Positions 12,418-24,023 of a DNA stretch of 64,000 bases are shown one piece after another. The DNA comes from Symmetrospora coprosmae (lineage: Eukaryota > Basidiomycota > Cystobasidiomycetes > Symmetrosporaceae): assembly GCA_008802785.1 (NCBI GenBank), contig VUYT01000011.1:62001-126000 (forward strand), read 5' to 3'. Both the position numbers and the translations under genes were made by a program. Below the pieces are notes generated by a model. That model searched no databases and was not told the origin of the DNA. It saw only the letters and a list, made by a program, of their open reading frames with translations. Position 1 is the stretch's first letter, and each line of letters begins with the position of its first letter.

Positions 12418-14586
12418 ATGCGCATCCCGACCCAGCTCTCCTTCGCTCTCACTGCTTGTGTTGGGCCAGTCGACGCCAGCATGGTCGTCGCAGCGTCAAG
12501 GACCAGCCGGAATGACATCTTTAGCACTTCCCTCTCCCTTCCACCCTTGCTTCCACCGGGAGTCCTGCCCGCCTCTCCTGCGTGCACCACGCCGCCCATC
12601 CCGCTCAAGTCCCCTCGACTCCCTACATCGTCTCCATCCTTCGCGCACTATTTCGACGACACGCACATCGAGGTAGACATTGATACGGCAGCGCGGGAAC
12701 CTATCGTACCGTCAAAGAACATTGAGCTCCGCTTGTCGCCGCACCACCGGCTAGGCAATGGCCGTCATGCAGCCGTGCAGCTGGGCGCATACAGGCTTGT
12801 GAAAGGGAAGGAGAGGGAAGATCCGAGCTATGCATCGCACACGTACGACGGCAGGCATGGCAGAGGTGACAGCGCGGACAGCGTGGAGAAAAACTGGAAG
12901 GTCTGCGCCGGGAAGCGCTTCAGCCCAGATGCGGAGTCGCAAATTGCAGGACTGAGCGAGGCGGCCATGCTCTTGCGCCTAAAGGACTGCGAGAACATCC
13001 TGAAGTTCATCGGTCTCAAAGATGAGCGAGATGAAGAGGTAGCTGGCCCCAGCAAGCATGCAACTGCGGCGGGAGCCGCGCGCGGTGTTGCGCTCGCCAG
13101 CCGCTTAGCGAAACCAAAGCTCGAACACATCGTCACCGGAAGCACAGCAAGTTTTAATGGACCGGACAGTAGATCCCTGCCGCCGTCGCCACTGGCTGCT
13201 ACTAGCCCCGCGACACCGACACTCGGCCTGGCCGCGATTGCGCTCAATGACATCCACGAGGACGACAAGCCATTAGCCGCACTAGCATCAGTTAGGCGCT
13301 CCAGTACGCTGGGCAGTCGGAACAGCCTTTCGAGCTTGCGAGACGCCACTCCGAAAAGCGCGCGCGAGGCCGTAGATAGCAACGGCGCGGACGCTGCACC
13401 CAGGCTGGTCTTGCTCACGGAGTACTGTGCGCTAGGCAACCTCGCTACCTTCACCCAGCACCACGGTCCGGTACATCTCGGCCGGGCGCTGTTCTTCAAG
13501 TTCGCAATCGATCTTATGCGTGCGATAGAGGCGTGCCACGCAAAGAACGTGATCCACGGCGATGTCAAGCCGCACAACTGTATGGTGAGTTGGTTCAGCT
13601 TGATACGTGTTCGCTAAGAAGACGGTGAAGCTAAAGTAAGTGCGCACATCAAGATTGATGGAAGGCTCAATATCAAATTGGGCGATTTCTCGTCGAGCGT
13701 GTTCGACTCGCCCGCCTTGCTCGATGGTATCGCACTGGGTACGACGCAGTACTCGCCGCCCGAGCTCATCAAGCCACCTCCGTCGCCCTTCTCTTTCCCT
13801 GTCGACATCTTTTCCGCCGGCCTGACACTGCTGTACATGCTTACAGGCGTCGAGCCATACGAGAGCCTGGCGGCATCGTCGACTCGGACCAGCCACGGAT
13901 ACGCATCGCCCGCGCAAAGCTTCACGCCCACGATGAACAGCGGGGCCGGCGGATGCGGTACGCCAACATCATCCCTGAGCCGCTCTGGAAGCCTGAAGAA
14001 GCGCGCCAGTCTGCGGAAAAAGCGCGTGCGGACATCCAGCGGTGCGGGAAAGATGGTCGAGCTGCACCTCCACCTGGCGAAAGGTCATGCGTGGGAGTGG
14101 GAGGAGCGGCGCAGACTTGACGAGCTCGAGGACGAAGGCGTAGACGAGATGGTCTCGTTCACCTCTTCTAATGGCTTTTCTGCGCCAACTTGGTCGCAGG
14201 AAGCGGAAGTGGAGGCGGATGAGACGTCCACCTTGCGAGGCGAAGAGGCGGAGCAGCATTATACGCTGGCTCTGCCCACCTTGGCCTTCTCGGGTCTGCC
14301 AGACGACCTCGAGTATCCAACTAGCATGGTCATCCCCGAGCATCTCCGGGAGAAGGCGCCGCAACCCGAACCCGTCGAGAGCTTGTCGCACAGCCGACAG
14401 CGCTCACGCTCGATCTCCATGATGTACTCGGACGGCTTCACGCCTAAGCAGACCTTCTTGGATGGATCTGGGACGGTGCCAGAGAGTCTGCGAGATCTGA
14501 TCAAGCAGATGCTGAGCCCTCAAGCAGCGGACCGCCCATCGGCGGCTGCTGCTCTACATCGACTTGAGCAGCTCCGACAGAACTAG
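12418..14586 (+). CDS. Atypical Ser/Thr protein kinase-like protein
   Basis: Protein-kinase fold in two exons with a long inserted middle. The Lys of the ATP site is probably in CAGKRFS, the helix-C Glu in LSEAAMLLRL, and the hinge region reads LTEYCALGNL. The catalytic loop is HGDVKPHN (HRD changed to HGD), and the magnesium loop is LGDFSS (DFG changed to DFS). A substrate-lobe segment TTQYSPPELIKPP follows, and the end AADRPSAAAALHRLEQL matches the final helix of the kinase fold. Between the N and C lobes lie about 130 residues of Ser/Ala/Pro-rich sequence, and a second low-complexity insert (about 13900-14450) splits the C lobe. The intron near 13580-13636 has several possible boundaries; GTATGG to CTAAAG keeps frame. 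I cannot assign a subfamily. The start could also be the ATG at 12481. Confidence 0.78.
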
Positions 14587-14960
14587 ATGAGGATATCCCT
14601 GCATCAATGTAGCCACCACGTCCAGTGTAGCATAGATTCAGGCAGAGGGCATTAACTGTGCTGTGCAAAAGCGGCTAATCCTACCATTTCGCATAAGCTT
14701 TGATGTTATCCGAGTGTGTCGGAAGCGAGGTGGCCACCCGGTTCAGGAACGATGTCTTCATTGCTACGGCGGCTGAAGAGATGAAACGCAATGGCACATC
14801 TAGAGCGGAAAGTCAGGGCAAAGAGTCGAACAGTAGCAGAGCGTACGAATGAAGAGCTGACAAGTCCATGCTGGTGTTACACGTAAGGCCATTATTCCAT
14901 TACTGATGGCAGAGACGCGCGACCCATCGCAGTCTCAACGGCTAATGAAGAGAGAGGTTA
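14587..14960. other. Convergent intergenic region
   Basis: This 374-nt stretch lies between two converging stop codons. It should carry both 3' UTRs. No open frame or repeat stands out. Confidence 0.5.
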
Positions 14961-16179
14961 TCAGCGATCTCGTACGAGGAGCGTGGGCAGTGGATACGAC
15001 ATACGTGTATTTGCCCCTGTCGAGATATTCTCGCTTGCCGGGACGTGCTTTGGTGGCCCGAACGTGACCCGCTGCCGATGAACCTGAGGCAGTTTCGGTA
15101 TCAGGGCGAGGAGGACGAGCGAGACGAGGTTCAGGGAGAACAGCGCTGGGTGATGGTCGTAGCGCGTGTAATGCGTTGAGAGGAGGAAGCTGTGTAGGTC
15201 AAGTAGCTGGTTTGGATCAGCTCCACTCAAGAGCTATCAAAGCAGGATGTCCACGCACAGCATGATTGGCAGTGATGTCAACCACTTCTTGGCGGGCGTG
15301 TATTGCGCGCCTCCATCGATCTGTTCCCACATTGTCAAGCGGTCGTACACGCCGGAGTTGCTCTCGAAAGGCACGCCTTCGACAAAGTGGAACATCAGAT
15401 AAGTTGCCTGCGGCAGGTGTGCAACGTGGGATGTGTCAGTGGTGTGCCGGGTCCGCGTTTAGACACCGGGGCTGACGGAGATTGCGACGCACAAGTAGAT
15501 ACCCTTGCAACACTATCGTCCACGATGTGTCCTGCTCCATGCCAGGTATGCTGTCGACTAGCACCTTTCCGATGAGGATGAGGACGATGTGGATAAGCCA
15601 TGCGCCTGCGTGGGGGCGACAGGGTGGACGAGGACGGCACGGATTCAGCTTGGGTATCACACACATCGCGCACCCTCTAGAGGAGCGCATTTGGGTCCTT
15701 CCTCCCTTCCTGTCATCGGACCCACCCTTGTAGTTGACCCAGTCCGCATTCAGGTTGGCCATGGCGGCTTGATCCAGGTCATCGTCGTAGTTCTCCTTGA
15801 TCTCGTGGATAGACAGGATGGAGCTCGACCTTCCACGCTTGCCCTTGCTTCCTCCACCTCCTGCATTGAGGCCTAGGCTGCTCCCGAGTCCTCCTCCCTC
15901 TGACGTGTTGCTCGAAACCCTCGACAGGGCCGAGTCGACCCCGGCTAGGCTGAGGCCAATTGCAGACGAGCTGCTCTTGCTGCGCAAGAAGGACGGGGGC
16001 ACGCCTAGATCGCTCGTCGACACCTTTAGTCCTCCTCCTCCTCCTGCTGCTGTCCCTGCTCCGCCCGTCGTTGTCCGAGACCGGTGTCGGGTTGGTGAGG
16101 CCGGCGAGTGCGGGTGCATGGACGACGTCGACGCTGTCGGGGGCGACGATATCGGGGGTGACGAGAAGCGCGATGCCAT
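14961..16179 (-). CDS. ORMDL/Orm sphingolipid regulator
   Basis: ER membrane protein that binds and restrains serine palmitoyltransferase, the first step of sphingolipid synthesis. Four exons (16179-15726, 15605-15493, 15407-15259, 15189-14961) give 314 residues. The family core starts at NLNADWVNYKGAWLIHIV and continues through SIPGM, YLMFHFVEGVPFESN, LTMWEQIDGGAQYTPAKKW, LLSTHYTRYDHH and LIPKLPQVHRQRV. It is longer than yeast Orm1/2 because of an N-terminal extension of about 140 residues rich in Ser, Gly and Pro. Orm proteins are controlled by phosphorylation of N-terminal serines, so the extension is a plausible regulatory region, but that is inference. Intron lengths are 120, 85 and 69 nt. 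Confidence 0.95.
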
Positions 16180-16618
16180 CCTCTCGCGTGCACAGTAACG
16201 CTTGAACTAGAGCTGTACCACTTTCTAGTAGATAGACGTTCCAAGGCGAAGGAAGCGAGATGGGACGAGGCCCGCCGCCGGCCGCTGGCTCCTGCTGCGC
16301 CCGCCCGTCCGTCCCTGATCCGCGAACGCGCACGCGGCACTCGGCCCACTCTTGTGCTCTTATAGCCAAGAGCGCAATTTGCAAAAAGAGCAAGACCAAG
16401 GAAAGCGATCCTCGTTCTCCGGAACTGACTGCACTATGCATACACTCCGTGTCGATGATATTGCATGTCCCTCGGGCGGTCACAGCGCCACCATAACCAT
16501 CAAGCCTCGTTTTGCATATCCTTGCCCTGCCCTACCCTCCTCAGCGTTGCCTCTCCTTCCCTATATCTGATCGTTCCTGTCCGCTTCTCATGGCTATCCA
16601 AGTCGCCCTCGATGGTCT
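16180..16618. promoter_or_regulatory. ORMDL promoter / MFS 3' flank
   Basis: 439 nt between the MFS stop codon and the ORMDL start, both on the minus strand. It holds the ORMDL promoter. No clear motif was recognised. Confidence 0.45.
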
Positions 16619-19380
16619 TTACAAGACGAATCGATGGCCAGGGTGGTTGTGTCCGAGGTCGAGCACCTCCTCGCGGCTCATGCCGACAAGTCCCCACTTC
16701 TCGAGCTGAGCCTGATCGGCGTGGAGCAAGTTCATTCGGGCAGGCGTAGGGCCATAGACCCTGTCGCGTCGCTCGTTCTCGCGCTTGGCATCAATGATGA
16801 TGATGATGGCGCAGACGATGGTGAGAGCGGTGAAGCCGAGAGCAATGCCGTGCCCCTGGAAGAACCTGGGCGATGTCCTTGACGGGTATACATTGGAGCT
16901 GATCCCGGACGACATCGGATCGCGTCAGTCGGGACAACTCTGGACGAATAACGAGGCTGCAGACTGACCTGATGATCCCTGCGGAGTTACCGAAGCTGAA
17001 GAAAACGCCCATCACGGCAGCTCGGAGCGTCTGATGCGGGCATGGATGTCAGCATCACACTGATAATTGGAGATGCACGTATTGGACCTACGACTGGGCC
17101 AAACTGAGGTCCAACCCTGGATAATGTTCGCTATAGGTCAGCGTTGATCTTTGCATACGTAGAGATGTACTCACCAGACAATCGCGAGTGCAATAGATGG
17201 GGAGACTCCGCCGACAGTAAGGAAGGTGGCGAAGTACGAGACACCGGGGGTGTACTGTGCAATCAGGATAATGTAGCCGATGGCACAGACAGACATGCAC
17301 CCGATGAGAATGATGCCTCTCTTCTGTATCTTGTCCGAGTACCAGCATGCGAGCAGGGTCGTGAGGAAACCGAGGAAGTATGGCGGGGTCGATAGAGCAT
17401 TGGCTTGAGGCCCGCTGAAACCGAGTCCCGTGATGATTACGGGGAGGAAAAGGGAGAGGCAGTAGAAGGGGGTGGCGATCGAGAGGTAAAGTACCGCGTA
17501 GATCCAGCAGTGCCAGTCCTTCAGGCCCCGCCTGACATGCTCCCAGCGGAAGGGTGTTTCGGCGCTCGTAACACCTTGCGAGCGATTGAGGTGGTGCAGC
17601 CACTTCTGACGCTCGGAACCTTTGAATAGCTTGGCTCGGGCCGGGAAGTCTGGCAAAAAATAGGTATCGGTGAGCAGGTGTACACAATATCGTGCCCCGC
17701 ATAGGTCTCACCTTGGATAAGCCAATACGCGGGCAATCCGCAGGCCAAAGTTAATAATCCTTCAAGCTTCCATGCGTAAAGGCTGTCAGTCCCTGATTTT
17801 CTATCGTGCTGCGCAATCTGCTCAGCTTACAATGAATAGCCATGACCAGCCTCCACTAGCGACAGAAGGTCAGCCTTATCTGTCGATTATTGGGATCTTC
17901 TGGTGGGTCTTGGCCGCCTCACAGTCCGCCAACGCCAGCCCTGCCAGCAAACATAGACGAGCGGTGCGTAAGCACAGAGAGGCACGGTGTATGCATGAGG
18001 GAACTTTCTTGCTCACATCTGTCTGATACCGTAGGCCAGCAGACCTGGATGGTGGCAAAATTTTCAGCAACGACTCGAAGACAATGGCATAAGGGACACA
18101 CCTCCGAAAGCCCCTGCAAGCGTAGCCCCGGCGAAGAATATGGCAACTCTACGGCCTAGTTCCTGTTGAATGAGAGTATTCTTAGTATTCTTAGTATTCT
18201 TAGTGGCGTTCCCCAAACGGGTGGCAAGCAGCTCTGGCGCATCCTAAAACGAGTGCAAAGCAGCTCTGCAACATCGTGACTGACCTCACGGGTGTAATAT
18301 AAGGAGAAAATGAAGTTCAAGCCTGCGGGGAAGTACTGGACGTCAGCAATGCTTCCTGCTGATGAGAGGAACATCCCAGAAGCCCCTTCAAGAAGCCCGT
18401 CCAAGAAGCGCGCCCAAGAAAGGGGACGCTCTAGGAGCCCTTCAGAGGAGGATGTAACCGATTCAAGCATATCTTACCGGGGAACAATCCTCCTTCGAAG
18501 AGTCCAAGTAGTGCTCGTACGACAATGAGCTGTGCCGGCGTTTTGCAGACGCCAAGACAGATGGTGCAGATGGACCAGAGGATTCTTGGAAGGGCCAAAG
18601 GTCAGCTGGTAATTAGCAAGCGATCAGCGCGCGGTGTATGCACGACTAAGCGCACAGATTGATGCTGATCCACAGCTGAGGTGTCAGGACCTTCAAAGCT
18701 AGGTTGCTCGGGACCTGGCGCAAAATACCTCGATCAGCCTCGTTCTATAGCGAGAGAGGCGCAGTTGTATAGGTACCTCGACGGCCACGTAGGTCACCTG
18801 CAAGTATACCACATCAGCCACGTCTCACAAGAAGCGAACTCTCGGCGAGAGCATACGAACGAAGAAAATGGTCAGGGCTAGCTGGTACTCTGAGTCCGAC
18901 ATCTGGAGTGCGGGGAGCATCCCTGCGACTCTTGCCTGTCCTGCGTAACGGAACGAGGATTTGATATGAGCTGATAGAGCATGTAGCTGTGTTTGACGAT
19001 CGAAAGCGTACCGATGTTGACGCGGTCAAGGAAGGAGAGGAGGTAGAGTAGCGCGCTGTAAGGCACAATGGCAATGTCGATCTTGCGCAGAATCCTGTTC
19101 TTCTCCTAAGAGCGTGAAGCGCAATCCGGATCAGCTCTCGGCGGAGCCGAATTGGGGGTGCGGGGGCCCTTCGCACCTGCTCGTCCATCTCGACGTCTGC
19201 AGCATTCTCAGGTGCCTCGATGGCGTACATCTCGTTTGGCGTTTCTGTCATTTCCGCCTCTGTCTTGCCGCCGTGCAGGTCGTGGTCGCTCGAGTTGCTC
19301 GAGCCACGGTGTCGGTCGTTGACGGCGCTGACGCCGGACTTTTCCACAACATTGTGGGTGTGGGCGGTTGTGCTCGCCAT
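16619..19380 (-). CDS. MFS transporter, allantoate permease / anion:cation symporter type
   Basis: Twelve-helix major facilitator of the Dal5/Tna1-like ACS family, which imports organic anions such as allantoate, nicotinate or related vitamins. The first exon (19380-19177) is a hydrophilic leader. The next begins EKNRILRKIDIAIVPY and reaches the ACS signature FLDRVNIGQARVAGM, followed by MSDSEYQLALTIFFVTYVAVEVPSN pieces over short exons. FPAGLNFIFSLYYTR and ELGRRVAIFFAGATLAGAFGG match the TM4-TM5 region. The C half contains RGLKDWHCWIYAVLYL and PPYFLGFLTTLLACWYSD, and the tail ends HNHPGHRFVL. At least eight introns are present. One intron carries three tandem TACTAAGAA copies. The substrate is unknown; the neighbouring ammonium permease makes a nitrogen compound plausible. 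Confidence 0.85.
18177..18203 (-). repeat. Three tandem 9-mers resembling branch points
   Basis: TATTCTTAG occurs three times head to tail. On the gene strand this reads as repeated TACTAAGAA, close to the yeast branch-point TACTAAC, just upstream of the acceptor CAACAG of an MFS intron. Confidence 0.8.
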
Positions 19381-19798
19381 GCCCGTCAGTCTGTGTATGG
19401 TGATGGTCTGAAGGTCATGAGGAGCAGAGTCAAGCTGTGCAGAAAGTCTTGAGTTTCATGCATGAGCGGGCCGGTAAAGAGCGGGGCGGGAGTCAAGATC
19501 CCGACAAACCCGTTTCGCCCGCCGGTTCGTCCGTGCAGGCCCGGGCCCTGCATGGTCAGCTCGGCACTCAGGCACGGACCGCCACGCGGCACAACGCGTA
19601 TAGCGAGTGCAGCTGCCACAATGATTGAGCAGCATATGCGTGCTCATGTACATGCTCATAGGTAAGGTGAGAAGTAAGGGAGGTGATGTTAATTGCGGTT
19701 CCCAGCCTCGTAGTTTGCGGGGACGATAAACCCAAATTACTCGATGTTGGCTCGAAAACCCTACGACGCAACGAAAGTGACTACGAATTAAGGATTAT
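19381..19798. promoter_or_regulatory. MFS promoter / AMT 3' flank
   Basis: 418 nt between the AMT stop codon and the MFS start, both minus strand. It contains AT-rich patches near 19680-19800 but no motif I can name with confidence. Confidence 0.45.
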
Positions 19799-21667
19799 CT
19801 ACACGTGAACACCGTTTCCATTCTCTCCTGCTGGTGCTGCGCCCGCCTGAACGCCGTGGTTCTTCTCGTGCAACGAGGCCCTGGGGGACGTCTCCAGACC
19901 TCCCTTGGACGCCATGTTCTCGTGCGTGTAATCAACGTCGCGACGAAGGAATGCATAATCGTAACCCATCTCGCCTATCTCGCTTGCATCAATCCCCAGA
20001 ACCTCTGCCTCTTCCGAGACCCGAAGGGACAGGCCTGGGATATAGTCGAGAGCGATGAGGATGATCGTGGTCATGACGAACGAGTAGGCGGTGATGGCGG
20101 CAGTGTCGGCGACCTGGTAGCCAAGCTGCACCCAGTTGCGGTTTATCCATCCGCCCGCGATCTCAGAGCCGTCGAATCCAGCGACCCGACTGTCAGCGAA
20201 AAATGCGGTGAGGATGTTTCCGACCATTCCGCCGATGCCGTGGGTCGCAAAGATGTCGATAGCATCGTCGTAGCCGAAGATGCCCTTGAGCTTGGTAGCG
20301 TAGTTGCATGCAGCAGCTCCGAGGATACCGAACGCGAGCGAGGCAGGCGAGCCGATGTAGCCGGAGGCGGGGGTGACGCAGACGAGGCCGGAGATGGCCC
20401 CCGAGCAGAAACCAACCGCAGACCACTTGCGCTCAAGGCGCCAGTCGAGAAGCATCCATGTGAGACCTCCGGTAGCGGCGGCGATGTTGGTGACGAAGAT
20501 GGCCTGGGCAGCTCGCATATTGGCACCGAGTCCAGATCCTCCGTTGAAGCCGAACCAACCGAACCAGAGAAGCACTGTGCCGAGAACGACGAAGGTTGTG
20601 TTCTGAGGCTTGTAGGCGAGCTGGGAGGTTCCCCATCCCTTGCGCTTGCCGAGCCAGATCGAGTACGCGAGCGCGCCGACGCCAGAGTTGATGTGGACTG
20701 GACCGCCTCCAGCGTAATCAAGAGTACCCCTGCACATGTCGCAAACAAGGTAGCCGTCAGTTCCGGCGTCTACAGCCCGTTCCCGCATCTCAAGCTCCTG
20801 AGTAACCTGAGGCCAGTCAAACCTACATGATGTATGACCATCCGTTGGCGTTCCACGTCCAACAGGCCACGGGGCAATAAACGATTGTTTGCCAGATGAA
20901 GGTGAATACGAGTGCCGGTGCGAAGCGTCCGCGCTCGGCGGTGGCGCCCAGCATGATCATGGGCTGCGATGGCGAAGTGTCAGTGACGCCCGCAGCGAGT
21001 CCAAGGAGACGCCAGCAACTCACAGTGAGTGACGCGAACATAGACTGGAAGATGGCGAAGACAATGGCCGGAACAGTGAGGTTGGGTGCCTGCAGTACGC
21101 CCATGAGGCCGAAGTTGTCGAGGTTCCCAATGAACTTGGACCCGTTGCCGAAGGCCAAGCTGTAGCCCCAGAAGAACCAGTGGAAGGCTGACACAGAGTA
21201 CACTGCCATTGACAGAGCAATGAGTGACAGTGCATTCTTCCGCCGCAGTAGTCCAGCGTAGAAGAAGCCGACACCGGGTGTCTGTGGCGGGCGAGAACGG
21301 CATTAGACCACGAGCAAGTAGCCAAACACGCATCACATGTGCAAAGAGTACTCACCATGATCATGACCAAGGCGGCGCTGGCAAAGCAAGAACGAGACAG
21401 AGGCGTGGTCAGCTCAGACTCTTAACCGAGTAAGGCTGCCCAGGCCAGTTGACGGCTGTCGGAGCTCACCATGTCAAGACCCATGCGGTGTCTCCCGGGT
21501 TGAAGACGACCTGCTCGCCCTCATACTCGACGCTGCACGACCGGAGCAGAAGGGTCAGCGTGAGTGAGACGGTCGAAGCCATGCAGCAACAGTCGACGAT
21601 CGATGCCGGACGGCCACTGAAGCACTCACACATAAGAGTTGGATGCGTCTGCAGAGACGGTCACCAT
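19799..21667 (-). CDS. Ammonium transporter (AMT/MEP family)
   Basis: Plasma-membrane ammonium permease. The first exon is short (21667-21630, MVTVSADASNSY). The second exon ends NPGDTAWVLT, typical of the family's first helix, then a small exon reads AALVMIM and the next TPGVGFFYAGLLRRKN. The two pore histidines are visible in GGPVHINSGVGALAY and ATHGIGGMVGNILT. GSGLGANMRAAQAI and DDAIDIFATHG are other family marks. The C-terminal cytoplasmic tail begins after helix 11 (IPGLSLRVSEEAEVLGID, the conserved tail that couples subunits in the trimer) and ends in a charged region. At least five introns split the N-terminal half; most of the C half is one exon. GATA boxes upstream suggest nitrogen control. 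Confidence 0.95.
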
Positions 21668-22679
21668 GGCGGACAAGGGAGGAGGTGGGGTGTTTGGGCG
21701 GATATGCTAAAGAAGCGGAGGCAAGAGACGGATGGAAGCGAGAAGATCAGAGAAAGGGGACAGGGAGGAGGCTCAAGGCCAAGGCGGGCAAGATCGGGTG
21801 GATGCGGCGGAGGTGGGTCGAGGGAATGAGTGTCTTGGGGAAGTCGCTGATAAGCATTCAGTGAGGGAGGGAGGGGCAGCCCTGGCCCTGGCAGGCCCGC
21901 GTTTCGTTTGCCGAAATGCCCTCCGCTCGCACGTGCCGATCCTCCGAGCCCCTTTTCTCGATAAGGGCTGAAAAGGGGAGCCGCGATAAGCCCCTATATT
22001 CCGGCTAAAAGCTGGACAGCTTCCCGTCGTGATTGTTGTCAGCCAAATCGCGGGTTGCGGAAAGGTGGAGCTTCTCGAAAGGAAGAGACGCATTTCATCA
22101 GCATCGCAGGTCCTGCTTCGCGTCATCAGCAAGCAGCCTCAGCTGGATGTCAACTATCTGCTTGAAGTCAGCCAAGCTTCCTCTGCCCGACTAACGATAC
22201 GGTGACGTGGCGACAAGCTGGAGCCGCATCCTGGCGCTGCCAAGGGAAGAGCCCGAGCTTTTGATCCACTTTCGTCCGGTCAAGCTGCGATAAGGAGATC
22301 TGGAAGTGACTGTTGCAGTGATCCCCAAGGGTCATGGCGGGTTGTAGTGCGGTAGAGCAGGGAGAGACTTGTTGACATCGAGTCGCTCGCCGTCAACCAT
22401 TAACGCTTCACCACGACAATTCCCCTCCCGTAACCGCCGATCCTGCAGAGCCGGGCTACTCGCCATCGCCCTGAGGCTCGAGCTCTGCTCCTGCATCCAA
22501 CCTTACAGCTGCACGCCAGCGTTCTGTGTTCAGCGAGCGCGCAAAGGGCTGCGCGGCGTGTCAAGCGGCTCGTGGCGGATGTAGCGAGCGAGCAACCGGC
22601 TACGAGAGATTCTGTGTGAATCTCTGCGTGTTTGCATGCACGGCACGACAAGCTGTGCCTCGCATCTCCAGGACCTTCG
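21668..22679. promoter_or_regulatory. AMT promoter region (1 kb) and EFM7 3' flank
   Basis: About 1 kb between the EFM7 stop and the AMT start, both minus strand. It is long for this window and holds the GATAAG cluster. Open frames in it are short and lack motifs. Confidence 0.6.
21849..22294. promoter_or_regulatory. Four GATAAG boxes upstream of the ammonium transporter
   Basis: Exact GATAAG hexamers lie at 21849-21854, 21960-21965, 21985-21990 and 22289-22294, all in the same orientation, 182 to 622 nt upstream of the AMT start. Fungal nitrogen regulators of the AreA/Nit2/Gln3 class bind HGATAR sites, usually in clusters. Confidence 0.65.
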
Positions 22680-24023
22680 TCACCGCTGTATGACCGCGTT
22701 AGCCGGCGGCGTTAAGCGGAAGCCGTGCACCGTGCTGCGTATGCTCAAGTCTCCGCCATCCTCTGGGAAAGCGGGCTGACGGCCAAGATGAAGGAGCATC
22801 AGCATACGGTTAAGCACTTCCTTCTGACAATCTGCTCACCCCTGCTTGAGTATTCCGCATGACGCGCTCGGCCGTCCATCCTCGAGCCTCTGCCAACGCG
22901 ACGAACCCTTCGTCCCTGGCTATCAATTCTGGTGTGGGCCTGAAAGACGGCCAAGGGATGTGAGCTGCTTCTAACAGAGAGCTCTGATAGGCACGAGGCA
23001 CGCACCGGTGGTGAGAGTAGAAGCACAGCAGGGTTGGACTGGCCGACCCTACCAGGCACGTCTCGCACGTCTTAAGGAGAGCAAGGTGCTGCGAATGGTC
23101 TTAGACACTTCTGGCATCAGCGGAGGACACGCCATGCTCTCAGAGGCGCAAGCACGCACTGAAGACGAGGTCTGCCGCAAGTATCGTGTCGAAGCAAGGC
23201 GGCGACTCCGATACATGCGCCAGTAGCGTGTCCACCTTCGAGCCCCATGTGTAGCCCTAGGAGTATGCGCGTGAGCGGTCTGGGATACTATTGTCCGGAA
23301 GTGATGCGCTCACCTCTATCGCTATCCGGCTACGCTTCTCGAATGGCACGTTCGCATCTGCGTTGCGTTCTAAGTTGGCGACTAGCGACGCATCCGGGAA
23401 GTCTGTGCAGACTGTCTGGCTCGATGAGAGACGCCTTAGAGCCTATTCCGCATGTTCAACGGAGTGAAAGACCTGCCTCACCATCTCCGCACCCTCGAGA
23501 GCGCTCACAAGGCTCGGTAGACCGCCACCAGCACCGAGCTCGAGTACCCGCTTTCCTTGTACGTAGGACGAGGCATGCTCAGTGAGGAAGTCTGCGAGGC
23601 AGATCGAAGTTGGGTAGAGAACATGGCCCTGCGGTCGATATTGTCAGAGAGCTTGTCGCGGTCGGTCAGCGCAAGAAGCCAGAGGCAGAGCCAGCCTCAC
23701 CCAGAGAGGGTGCTTGTTGACGAGACTGATGGCTAGCTTTGTACCACGCGGACTCGTGTAGTCTACAACGGCCAGCGGCGGTGTTGGAGGCCGTTCTTCT
23801 TCCTGCGGACGCGATGTGAGGTTCTGGTCAGGTGATATCCTTAGGTGGCCCGCATAATGAAAGCGGTAGATGGAGTGAGGAAGAGCAAGCTTGCAGGAAA
23901 GACATTGCCGAGGCCAAAGCCGTCATCTTCTTCATCGCTGTCATGCTGGTCTCGAAGCTGCTGCTGTTGCTCCTTCGGCTGTTCCGTTTCGAGAGCCATG
24001 ATTTCGTGTGTGCTCAAGCTCAA
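22680..24023 (-). CDS. EFM7: EFM7/NNT1-type protein methyltransferase (eEF1A N-terminus)
   Basis: Seven-beta-strand SAM-dependent methyltransferase. Yeast Efm7 methylates the N-terminal residues of elongation factor 1A. Eight short exons (24023-23895, 23802-23701, 23628-23482, 23415-23314, 23256-23160, 23099-23006, 22939-22840, 22775-22680) give 288 residues. Visible marks in order: FGLGNVFP, PPTPP, LVNKHPLWGHVLYPTS, LADFLTEHA, the SAM motif VLELGAGGGLPSLV, TDFPDASLVANL, GYTWG, ADLVFNHSQHLALLKTC, FYSHHRP, and the C-terminal PAFPEDGGDLSIRSTVHGF. Each splice was chosen because it restores these family motifs. Intron 1 uses a GC donor (GCAAGC). The start lies only 59 nt from the MPC1 start on the other strand. 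An internal ATG at 23999 is an alternative start. Confidence 0.88.

Noticed and set aside
13580-13636. GTGAGT at 13584 as donor of the kinase intron
   Set aside because: It leaves phase 0 and none of the nearby acceptors continues in the frame that encodes HIKIDGRLNIKLGDF; GTATGG at 13580 was preferred.
19805-20830. 341-codon open frame on the plus strand
   Set aside because: It is antisense to the AMT exon with its pore-histidine motifs; no family motif of its own.
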